Below are positions 1 through 5,742 of a DNA stretch of 5,742 bases, piece after piece. The notes under the pieces were generated by a model. That model did not search any database, was not told the DNA's origin, and was given only the letters and a program-made list of their open reading frames with translations. The position numbers and the translations under genes were made by a program. Position 1 is the first letter of the stretch, and every line of letters starts with the position of its first letter. The DNA is from Planctomycetota bacterium (GTDB lineage Bacteria > Planctomycetota > Planctomycetia > Planctomycetales > Planctomycetaceae): assembly GCA_023429275.1 (NCBI GenBank), contig JAEYWB010000626.1:1-5742 (forward strand), read 5' to 3'.

Positions 1-19
1 GTTAAACGGTCGGTCTTGG

Positions 20-1291
20 CTACCGCGGCTTAGTGACCCGCGGCCGCTCGTCCATCTCCTCCGCCAGATCGAGCGATTCGATCCGCGTGTAGGCTTCCGT
101 GGCGGGGTCGGCCAGCTTCTCGCGGTGGAACAGCTTGAGCATCCGCCGGAACATGTGTCCGGGGACGCGGAGCCAGTTCGGCCAGATCACTCCCCACTTC
201 AGGCTGAACATGAACATCGGGAGGAACTGGCACTTCGGCTGCGCGGCGATGAAACACTCGCGATACACCGGGCGAAAGCGGCTCTTGAAGTGATAGAGCC
301 GCCGGGCGTCGTAAAACCAGGGGGTGGTCGTCCACCAGAGGTTCATGCTGCGTGTGACGAGCGCACTTTCGGCGAGCGAGCCGTTGTTGCAACGCACGGC
401 CGGACACTGGCAGAGCGAGAGGTACGCGACCCCCTCCTCCCGCATCTGCCGCGACATGCGGACGACGAGGAAGGTGATGACGCCTCGCGGGGAATCGGGA
501 CGGCGGCGATAGGTTTCGACGCTCCAGACCTGTCCGCCATGCGACGGGGTCGAAACGACGAACGCTTCCACCCGGCCCTGGCGTTCCGCCACGAACAGCC
601 GCTTGCGGAACATCTGTTCGAGGTCGAACTTTCCGACCATCAGGCCGAGTTCGCGGCCGTAAACGGTTCCGCCGACGTGCAGGTCGGAAACTTCGCGGAG
701 CTGCCGGTCGAGCTCCGACCGGGCCTCCTGAGCGAGCCCGGGAACGTCGATCTCGCGGAAGGTCACCCCCGCCTTGGCGCTGGCGTTTTCCTGCTGCCGG
801 ACCCAGGCGAAGTCCTTGCCCCCCCAGGTCGCCTTGCGGAGGTCGACGAGCGGCTCCTCGCCGGTCTTCGACAGCTCAAACCCGTGGCGGCGGAACAACG
901 GGACATCTCCCGCCATGATGTTGAGGAAGTGGAGATTCCAGTTCCGCTCGCGGGCGAATTCGAGGAACTCCTCGAGCAGGGCCTCGCGATCTTCCCGGGC
1001 GGCGACGAGTCCGCCGACGACGTAGATGTTGTTCCGCCAGCTCTCGAAGCTGATGACTCCGTTTCGGTCGGCGGCGAAGTAGAACTGCCGGTCCCGCTCG
1101 AGAATCAGGTAAGAGTCGTACGCCTCCCCATGCTCGTAAACGAGCCGCTCCGCGAGCGCAAGCCACTCGGCATCGAGCTGGCTGCGGCTGGCGAAATAGG
1201 TTCCTGCCGTGGGTGGTCCCTGAGGCAGGACGGGGGGAGGAATGACGGCGGGAGGAAGGGGCAAGGTGACTTCAGCGAGGGTGTTTGACAT
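20..1291 (-). CDS. DUF2156 / MprF C-terminal-like aminoacyl-transferase-fold protein
   Basis: A 423-aa protein resembling the C-terminal catalytic domain of lysyl-phosphatidylglycerol synthase (MprF, DUF2156), which transfers an amino acid from aminoacyl-tRNA to a membrane lipid. After a Pro-rich N-terminus (residues 10-28), the first GNAT-like half spans about 30-170. The second spans about 175-350 and carries family-like signatures: GKFDLEQMF (220-228), VEAFVVSTP (241-249), SVETYRRRPDSPRGVITFL (257-275), GVAYLSL (287-293) and LYHFKSRFRPVY (332-343). Full MprF proteins are about 850 aa with a multi-pass flippase domain, which is absent here. The only hydrophobic stretch is 356-376, near the C-terminus, and might sit on the membrane surface. 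The ATG at 1291 is the only reasonable start, because the next Met is far inside the fold; no Shine-Dalgarno site is visible. The gene is divergent from the DUF1559 gene. Family assignment is fairly firm. The substrate is unknown, and lysyl transfer should not be assumed. Confidence 0.8.
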   Translation of the reverse strand: MSNTLAEVTLPLPPAVIPPPVLPQGPPTAGTYFASRSQLDAEWLALAERLVYEHGEAYDSYLILERDRQFYFAADRNGVISFESWRNNIYVVGGLVAAREDREALLEEFLEFARERNWNLHFLNIMAGDVPLFRRHGFELSKTGEEPLVDLRKATWGGKDFAWVRQQENASAKAGVTFREIDVPGLAQEARSELDRQLREVSDLHVGGTVYGRELGLMVGKFDLEQMFRKRLFVAERQGRVEAFVVSTPSHGGQVWSVETYRRRPDSPRGVITFLVVRMSRQMREEGVAYLSLCQCPAVRCNNGSLAESALVTRSMNLWWTTTPWFYDARRLYHFKSRFRPVYRECFIAAQPKCQFLPMFMFSLKWGVIWPNWLRVPGHMFRRMLKLFHREKLADPATEAYTRIESLDLAEEMDERPRVTKPR

Positions 1292-1681
1292 CAGTGTCGA
1301 TATGTTCTGCCACCGACCTGAGCCTCGTGCTCGACGTGCGTCCGGCAGTTCGCATTGCGCTTAGTGCGCGGAGGCGAGCGTAGCTTGCGCTTTCGGGCGG
1401 GTAAAGCGTCGGTCCACGTAAGATGCGGGGACGAGAGAAATTCTGACGGCGGGACCGCACAGGAGGTGGAGTCCGTTTTTTTAGCGGGCTCACGATTTCC
1501 ATCCCCCGGGCATGCTGCCGTGAAAAACGTGCGGTCTCGGAGTGAGCCGGTTTGGACCACCCACGCTCAGACTGGGATCGTAGATCAATGAACTTTGTTG
1601 CACGTGTCTTGCGCGGGCGGTACTCTCGAGTCTCTTCCCGTCTCTGAGATTTCTCTCAAACCCGTTCTGCGAGTTCTCGCT
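1292..1681. other. Divergent intergenic region, no supported gene
   Basis: This 390-base spacer lies between two divergent genes and should contain both promoters, but I found no convincing -35/-10 pair on either strand. Visible structures are a small hairpin at 1357-1369 (GCGC, loop TTAGT, GCGC) and a run of seven T at 1476-1482, one base after a weak GGAC/GTCC stem (1452-1455 with 1471-1474). A 19-codon ORF at 1588-1647 has no supporting signal. The DUF1559 reading frame stays open back to a TTG at 1595, but that extension lacks prepilin character and is treated as 5' untranslated sequence. Confidence 0.6.
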
Positions 1682-2572
1682 ATGCCGACTCCCCGGTTGG
1701 GCCGAGGGTTTACCCTCATCGAGTTGTTGGTTGTCATCGCGATCATCGCGGTCCTCGTGGCGATCCTGCTCCCGGCTGTTCAGCAGGCCCGGGAGGCGGC
1801 CCGGGCTTCTCAGTGCCGTAACAACCTGAAGCAGCTGGGCATTGCCCTTCATAGCTACTCGGAAACGATGGGTTGCTTTCCCCCCGGTGGATTTACCAAC
1901 GGAAATCAGTTCAGTTTCCACGTCTTCATCCTCCCTTACGTCGATCAGGCCTCGCTCTACAACAAGTTCGACTTCGAAGTGACGGGCTACAACCTCTCTC
2001 CGAACCGCAACCATCTGCAGGAGCCGATCGCGACGTACATGTGTCCGAGCAGCGCGCGGCTCGTCACGACCAATACGGGAGAGTTTTCGGGCCGGGCGAT
2101 TCCGACGGTGCACTACTACGGCGTCGCCGGTCCCATCGGAAACAACCCGGCAGGCACCGCCTATCCGCGGATCGCGAGCGGGCAGGGAGACATCAGCGAC
2201 GCAGGCATCCTGCGCCGGCAGAATGTCACGCGACATCGCGACATCACCGACGGCGAGAGCCAGACCTATATGGTCGGCGAGCGGTCCTGGAATGAAGGGA
2301 CGGCAACGGCCAGCAACGGGTATCGCGCCTGGCATCGAGGGTGCGACAGTACGAACTTCGCTTCGTGTAAAACGCAGCAGTACCCCATCAACACCCGGGT
2401 CATCTATGGCGGAGCCAACTTCAATCATCTTGATTTCAGCAGTCAGCACGTCGGCGGGACACACATGCTGATGGCAGACGGAGCGGTTAACTTCGTCGGC
2501 GAGAACATCGATTTCACCATCTACAGGTGGATGGGCTCGCGGGAAGGGAACGAGCGGACGTCCGGTCAGTAA
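1682..2572 (+). CDS. DUF1559 prepilin-type pseudopilin-like protein
   Basis: A 296-aa protein of the large planctomycete DUF1559 family. It has a class III (type IV pilin-like) leader: a short basic segment ending in Gly9, then FTLIELLVV with Glu at mature position +5, then a hydrophobic helix to about residue 33. A prepilin peptidase should cut after Gly9, leaving the helix as membrane anchor or assembly element. The family motif [20 protein letters not shown] follows (32-51). Near the C-terminus lies the H-X9-DG motif, from His256 to Asp266-Gly267, as in the prepilin-type processing-associated H-X9-DG domain. Cys at 65, 121, 221 and 229 may form disulfides outside the cytoplasm. The ATG at 1682 was chosen because it places the cleavage site nine residues in; the frame is open upstream to a TTG at 1595, but that would bury the leader. 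No clear Shine-Dalgarno site is seen. The molecular role of DUF1559 proteins is not established; pseudopilin assembly or surface display is inferred. Confidence 0.93.
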   Translation: MPTPRLGRGFTLIELLVVIAIIAVLVAILLPAVQQAREAARASQCRNNLKQLGIALHSYSETMGCFPPGGFTNGNQFSFHVFILPYVDQASLYNKFDFEVTGYNLSPNRNHLQEPIATYMCPSSARLVTTNTGEFSGRAIPTVHYYGVAGPIGNNPAGTAYPRIASGQGDISDAGILRRQNVTRHRDITDGESQTYMVGERSWNEGTATASNGYRAWHRGCDSTNFASCKTQQYPINTRVIYGGANFNHLDFSSQHVGGTHMLMADGAVNFVGENIDFTIYRWMGSREGNERTSGQ

Positions 2573-2638
2573 TCGTATGCTTTCCGGCTTTTGTCGCGGA
2601 CTTCGATTCGCCCCCTCCCGCTTCAGGACCCCGCATCG

Positions 2639-3163
2639 ATGATCAGCGCCGACAGGATCACGACACTGTGTGAAGGCCGCGGGTTTCGAATCCGCTCCGC
2701 CTGCCCGATCCCCGCAAGGCTCCCCCGCCTCCTTATCGCGGTCAGTCTGGCAGTGCTGGCGGGGTGCGGTTCTGGCGTCGACCCCGGCCCCCAGCGCTAC
2801 GACGTCTCCGGTAAAGTGAGCTTCGCCGGAAAACCGGTGAAGTACGGGCAGATCCTGTTTGTGCCCGACACCGCCAAGGGAAACCAGGGGCCCGCCGGAA
2901 CCGCGACAATTGTCGATGGCGTTTACAACACGGCGACCGCAGGCAAAGGGGCGGTCGGAGGGGCTGTCGTTGCGCGTCTCACGGGTCAGGACTTTGACCC
3001 TGCGGAGGCAGTGGCGAACGAGTCGGGCAACCGGACCGTTCTCTTTCGGGACTACGAAGTCGAGCTCGAGATTCCCAAGCAGGCGACGACCAGGGACTTC
3101 GACGTGCCGGCTGACGCCGCAAAGCCGAAACCGGTGAAGAAGCCGCTGCCGAAGGATGTCTGA
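2639..3163 (+). CDS. Lipoprotein with transthyretin/carboxypeptidase-regulatory-like domain
   Basis: A 174-aa predicted lipoprotein. The signal sequence has basic residues before a hydrophobic core (31-42) and a lipobox L40-A-G-C43, so Cys43 would be lipidated after signal peptidase II cleavage. The n-region is unusually long at about 30 residues. Residues 54-117 read like the beta-sandwich common in planctomycete lipoproteins: YDVSGKVSFAGKPVKYGQI, then FVPD, GNQGPAGTA, VDGVYNT and GKGAVGGAVVARL. The tail (161-172) is rich in Lys and Pro. The ATG at 2639 is preferred; AGGA at 2625-2628 lies ten bases upstream. An in-frame TTG at 2591 is possible but has no ribosome site and would lengthen the n-region further. 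The gene follows the DUF1559 gene by 66 bases on the same strand with no terminator between them, so the two are probably co-transcribed. This pairing is recurrent in planctomycetes. Function is unknown; a periplasmic or cell-surface structural role is inferred. Confidence 0.82.
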   Translation: MISADRITTLCEGRGFRIRSACPIPARLPRLLIAVSLAVLAGCGSGVDPGPQRYDVSGKVSFAGKPVKYGQILFVPDTAKGNQGPAGTATIVDGVYNTATAGKGAVGGAVVARLTGQDFDPAEAVANESGNRTVLFRDYEVELEIPKQATTRDFDVPADAAKPKPVKKPLPKDV

Positions 3164-3287
3164 CCGGGCCTTATTCGATCCGGATGAGCCGGGGAGATCC
3201 AACTGTGGTGGTGCGCCCGAGAGGGAGCGGCGTACTGAACCGTCGGAGGAACCCTGGAAAAGGTGTGCCGGGGACCAGGAAGCGGTT

Positions 3288-3301
3288 TACGCCAACGCGT
3301 A
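3288..3301 (-). terminator. Possible hairpin downstream of tRNA-Arg
   Basis: Read on the minus strand this is a perfect 5-bp stem, TACGC / GCGTA, with loop GTTG, starting seven bases after the tRNA 3' end. One G-T pair and one A-T pair can extend it. No T-run follows, so it would be a poor intrinsic terminator. It could instead be a 3' processing boundary or chance. Confidence 0.2.
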
Positions 3302-3307
3302 GAAGAG

Positions 3308-3381
3308 CGTCCTCGGGAGGGCTCGAACCTCCAACCTTCGGCTTCGGAGGCCGACGCTCTATCCAATTGAGCTACGAGGAC
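3308..3381 (-). tRNA. tRNA-Arg (anticodon CCG)
   Basis: A complete 74-nt cloverleaf folds by eye on the minus strand. The acceptor stem pairs GTCCTCG (3381-3375) with CGAGGAC (3315-3309) over seven perfect pairs. The D stem is GCTC/GAGC around loop AATTGGATA. The anticodon stem is TCGGC/GCCGA with loop CTCCGAA, giving anticodon CCG at 3347-3345, which reads the Arg codon CGG. The variable loop is AGGTT. The T arm is GGAGG / CCTCC around TTCGAGC. The discriminator base is G (3308), compatible with tRNA-Arg. The 3' CCA is not encoded, so it must be added by a CCA-adding enzyme. The neighbouring protein genes are on the other strand, so this is a monocistronic tRNA unit. No strong promoter is visible upstream (above 3381). 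Confidence 0.97.
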
Positions 3382-3671
3382 GTGGCGAATCGGCCGTCTC
3401 CGGCCGCCGCGACCGCAGTCTAGCAACTTCGTTCCGTGATTCCATCGAGGCAGACGGTCTCCGTGTCGCCCCCTGCGGGACACCGACAGTGGCAATGGGG
3501 TCGGGCTTCCAGTCTCCTTTCCGGTCCTCTCCGGACTCGCCGGACTCCGGCGGCTGGGCCATTGGAGGCGGCGGCATCGCGGCAGGATGATCCTCCGGGA
3601 GCGGAGGACGGCACAAGGCGCGGGGACTCGGTAGACTGGGCCTCCGTCGACACGTTCCGGAGAGCGGTTCC
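3382..3671. other. Spacer between tRNA-Arg and the kinase, with two GC hairpins
   Basis: No gene is supported in this 290-base spacer. It holds a 6-bp palindromic hairpin, CGGCCG / TCTC loop / CGGCCG, at 3391-3406, only nine bases before the tRNA 5' end on the minus strand. A second 6-bp hairpin, CGCCGG / ACT / CCGGCG, lies at 3538-3552, inside a short imperfect direct repeat of CCGGACTC (3531-3538 and 3540-3547). Promoters for the tRNA and the kinase are expected here but none is convincing. Confidence 0.5.
3659..3664 (+). promoter_or_regulatory. Ribosome binding site of the kinase gene
   Basis: GGAGAG lies seven bases before the ATG at 3672. It is the best Shine-Dalgarno-like match in the window and supports that ATG as the kinase start. 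Confidence 0.6.
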
Positions 3672-5516
3672 ATGGTTGATCCCTCGGCCACGCAGATCGG
3701 CCGGGAGGGGGCCGAAGAATCCTTCGAAGATCTCCCCGCACCCCCGGGATACCAGATCCTCGCCGAAATGGGACGGGGCGGGATGGGGGTTGTCTACCGG
3801 GCGAAGAACCTCGCTGACGGGCGGCCCGTCGCTCTCAAGCTCATCCGCAACGGCATTCTGGCCGGGCCGCAGCAGCGGGCGCGGTTTCGATTCGAGGCCG
3901 AAGCCGCGGCAGGTCTTCGGCATCCCAACGTCATTGCGGTTCACTCTGTGGGAGTCCATCAGGGGGTCCCCTACTTCGCCATGGAACTGATCGAAGGGGG
4001 GAGTCTCGATCGGCTGACCGCCGGCCGTCCGCAGTCGCCCGCTTCCGCCGCGAGACTGATTCGAACGCTCGCCCTCGGGGTCCAGCACGCGCATGACTTC
4101 AAGATCGTCCACCGCGACCTCAAGCCGGCCAACGTGCTCCTCGCGCTCCCCGCGGAGTCCGGCGGAACCGGGACGAAAGAAGGAGCGGAAGGGACGGAGG
4201 CCCGGGGTGATCTCGACCGCTGCATTCCGAAGATCGCCGACTTCGGGCTCGCAAAGCGGCTCGACGCCGAGAACACCGCCCTGACGAAGGACGGCGCCAT
4301 CCTCGGGACCGCGAGCTACATGGCTCCCGAACAGGCGGCGGGACGGGTGAGCGAGATCGGACCCGCTGCGGACATCTATTCGCTCGGGGCGATCCTGTAC
4401 GAGCTGCTGTCGGGGCGGCCTCCCTTTCGAGCGGATTCCTGGAACCGGACCGTCGAACAGGTCCTGAGCGACGAGCCGGTCCCGCCGAGCCGATGGGAGA
4501 AGGAGATTCCTCGCGATCTCGAAACGATCTGTCTGAAGTGCCTCGAGAAGGATCCCCTCGGTCGCTATTCCAGCGCGGCGGAACTGGCGAGCGACCTCGA
4601 ACGGTTCCTCGACGGACACGCGGTCGTCGCGATTCCCCTGAGTGACGAGGAGCGTCTCAGGCGTCTCGCGGCCCGCGACGGCTTCCGGCTGATCGCCGAG
4701 ATCGGCCGCGGGCCGGGGAGCGTCGTCCACCGGGCGCTGCACGGACCACTCCAGCAGACGGTTGCGGTCAAACTGTTTTCGACCGCACGGGGTGACGTGG
4801 AATGGGAGGCGAGGTTTCGCCGCGGCGTGGAGTCGTGGTCGGTCCTCTCGCATCCCCAGGTCGTCCTTCCGCAGCAGTCGGGCTCCTGGGACGGCCGGCG
4901 GTATGTCGTCCTGGACTACGCCGCCAACGGCAGCCTGTCGGCCCTCGCTTCCGGGAAGCGGCTTCCCCTGCGGCAGATCGTTTCGATCGGGGCGCAGCTG
5001 GCCGAGATCGTCGGGTACCTGCATCGGCAGGGAGTCGTGCATGGAAACCTGAAGTGTGCCAACGTCCTCCTGGCGGCGGGAGGGATTCCCCGGATCACCG
5101 ACTTTCATCCGACAGGTGGCTGGGCCGGATCCGGATTCTCAGCCGATGGCTCGGCGGGCGATCCGACCTTCGTCGGTGCGCTCGCCCCGGAATGCCTGAG
5201 CGATCCGGCGCCGGAGCCTGGGCTTGGGGCCGACGTCTATGGGATGGGGGTCATCCTGTACGAACTTCTGACCGGCCGGCCTCCCTTGACGGGAGCGACG
5301 GTCGCCGAGGTGATCGAGCGGGTGCGAAACGACTCCCCTCCCCCGCCCTCGACGCTCGTGAGAGACGTACCGCCGGCGCTCGAGAACGCGATTCTCCGCT
5401 GCCTCGCGAAGAAACCGGCCCGCCGGTTCGCGAGGGTCTACGAGCTGCAGACACGCCTCGAACGATTGCTTGGCGAGCTCGAAAGCCCGGAACCGCGACG
5501 GCCGCACGTCCGATGA
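3672..5516 (+). CDS. Tandem Ser/Thr protein kinase-pseudokinase
   Basis: A 614-aa protein with two kinase folds. Domain 1 (about 27-314) is a complete PknB-type kinase: GRGGMGVV glycine loop (34-41), Lys56, alpha-C Glu75, HRDLKPAN catalytic loop (147-154, Asp149), DFG (190-192), TALTKDGAILGTASYMAPE activation segment (202-220), Asp234 and Arg298. It should phosphorylate Ser/Thr, with activation by phosphorylation of the activation-loop Thr residues. Between Asn154 and DFG lies an unusually long Gly/Glu/Thr-rich insert (about 158-186). A linker (315-336) leads to domain 2 (about 337-602). That domain keeps Lys367, Asn464, the Asp of DFG (477), APE (505-507) and Asp521, but HRD is HGN (457-459), DFG is DFH, and Gly385 replaces the alpha-C Glu. 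It is therefore probably a pseudokinase, perhaps regulating domain 1. There is no transmembrane segment and no WD40, TPR or PASTA domain, so the protein is likely cytoplasmic. The RBS at 3659-3664 supports the start. Substrates and stimulus are unknown. Confidence 0.93.
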   Translation: MVDPSATQIGREGAEESFEDLPAPPGYQILAEMGRGGMGVVYRAKNLADGRPVALKLIRNGILAGPQQRARFRFEAEAAAGLRHPNVIAVHSVGVHQGVPYFAMELIEGGSLDRLTAGRPQSPASAARLIRTLALGVQHAHDFKIVHRDLKPANVLLALPAESGGTGTKEGAEGTEARGDLDRCIPKIADFGLAKRLDAENTALTKDGAILGTASYMAPEQAAGRVSEIGPAADIYSLGAILYELLSGRPPFRADSWNRTVEQVLSDEPVPPSRWEKEIPRDLETICLKCLEKDPLGRYSSAAELASDLERFLDGHAVVAIPLSDEERLRRLAARDGFRLIAEIGRGPGSVVHRALHGPLQQTVAVKLFSTARGDVEWEARFRRGVESWSVLSHPQVVLPQQSGSWDGRRYVVLDYAANGSLSALASGKRLPLRQIVSIGAQLAEIVGYLHRQGVVHGNLKCANVLLAAGGIPRITDFHPTGGWAGSGFSADGSAGDPTFVGALAPECLSDPAPEPGLGADVYGMGVILYELLTGRPPLTGATVAEVIERVRNDSPPPPSTLVRDVPPALENAILRCLAKKPARRFARVYELQTRLERLLGELESPEPRRPHVR

Positions 5517-5544
5517 CACATCCAGCCCCCTCGCTCTGTTGTGC

Positions 5545-5723
5545 GACCTCTCAGGTCAGCCTTTGTCTGGGGACAGCCACATCTCCGTGGCACGGCCTTC
5601 CAGGCCAGCCTTTTGAAGGTGGCAAGCCGCAGTATTTGCTCAGGTTTTGAGTGCTGTGGCCTGATCGTGTCTCTTCCGGCCCAAAGGGCCATCCATTCAT
5701 ACAGCCCGGCCCAACGGGCCGGG
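5545..5723. repeat. Cluster of short palindromes downstream of the kinase
   Basis: About eight perfect or near-perfect small hairpins follow one another in 180 noncoding bases: GACCT/AGGTC (5545-5557), TGTC/GACA (5564-5575), GCCAC/GTGGC (5576-5591), GGCCT/AGGCC (5594-5606), GCCA-G-CCTT/AAGGTGGC with one bulged G (5604-5623), CTCA/TGAG (5639-5651), GGCCC/GGGCC (5678-5690) and CCCGGCCC/GGGCCGGG (5705-5723). Loops are 3-6 bases. The pattern suggests one or more dispersed palindromic repeat elements, and the last GC-rich hairpin could also end kinase transcription although no T-run follows. The element may continue past the window edge. Confidence 0.55.
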
Positions 5724-5742
5724 TGATTCACGACAGAAAGGG

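Noticed and set aside
125..1288. 387-aa plus-strand ORF opposite the DUF2156 gene
   Set aside because: It covers nearly the same bases as the DUF2156 gene on the other strand and shows no family motif; it is a shadow.
1598..1626. TTGCAC - 17 bases - TACTCT as a promoter for the DUF1559 gene
   Set aside because: Only three of six bases match in each hexamer, which is near chance level. Planctomycete promoter preferences are not certain enough to rescue it.
1588..1647. 19-codon ORF upstream of the DUF1559 gene, considered as a leader peptide
   Set aside because: No ribosome site, no attenuator-like structure and no codon pattern support it.
1595..1681. N-terminal extension of the DUF1559 protein from a TTG start
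   Set aside because: It would place 29 extra residues ahead of the prepilin leader, whereas the ATG at 1682 gives the usual short leader ending in Gly9.
1490..3202. 570-aa minus-strand ORF opposite the DUF1559 and lipoprotein genes
   Set aside because: It is antisense to two recognisable genes and has no domain of its own. Long open antisense frames are common at this GC content.
3052..3741. 229-aa minus-strand ORF across the tRNA region
   Set aside because: It reads through the tRNA-Arg gene (its VAQLDRASASEAEGW stretch is the translated tRNA) and overlaps the lipoprotein 3' end and the kinase start. It is a typical spurious ORF.
3436..3990. 184-aa plus-strand ORF before and overlapping the kinase start
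   Set aside because: It overlaps more than 300 bases of the kinase N-lobe in another frame and is Arg/Pro/Ser-rich. The kinase ATG has its own ribosome binding site.
3420..5108. 562-aa minus-strand ORF opposite the kinase
   Set aside because: It lies antisense to a kinase with clear motifs. The composition is Arg/Pro/Gly-rich without recognisable domains, as expected for a GC-rich shadow frame.
5705..5723. GC-rich 8-bp hairpin as an intrinsic terminator of the kinase gene
   Set aside because: The stem is strong, but no T-run follows on either strand and it lies about 190 bases past the stop codon. It is reported as part of the palindrome cluster instead.

Overview
The window is GC-rich and densely coded. 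It looks like a chromosomal segment from a planctomycete. The main evidence is a DUF1559 pseudopilin-like protein with the H-X9-DG motif, followed directly by a small lipoprotein with a transthyretin/carboxypeptidase-regulatory-like fold. A large PknB-type Ser/Thr kinase and weak or absent Shine-Dalgarno sites on several genes fit the same group. This is inferred from family knowledge, not from a database search.

Layout, left to right. (1) 20-1291, minus strand: a soluble, stand-alone DUF2156 / MprF-C-terminal-like (tandem GNAT-fold) protein. (2) 1292-1681: a 390-base divergent intergenic region with no gene I can support. (3) 1682-2572, plus: the DUF1559 prepilin-like protein. (4) 2639-3163, plus: the lipoprotein, probably co-transcribed with the DUF1559 gene. 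(5) 3308-3381, minus: tRNA-Arg with anticodon CCG. (6) 3382-3671: a spacer with two GC-rich hairpins and, at its right edge, a good ribosome binding site for the next gene. (7) 3672-5516, plus: a 614-aa protein made of an intact Ser/Thr kinase domain joined to a second kinase fold that has lost key catalytic residues. (8) 5517-5742: noncoding DNA holding about eight consecutive short palindromes.

How the genes work together: only genes 3 and 4 look like a functional unit, a pseudopilin-like envelope protein plus a lipoprotein. The DUF2156 protein, the tRNA and the kinase appear to be independent transcription units. I see no defence system, CRISPR array, insertion sequence or secretion cluster. 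The observations most worth following up are the kinase-pseudokinase fusion, with its HGN catalytic loop, and the palindrome cluster at the right end.
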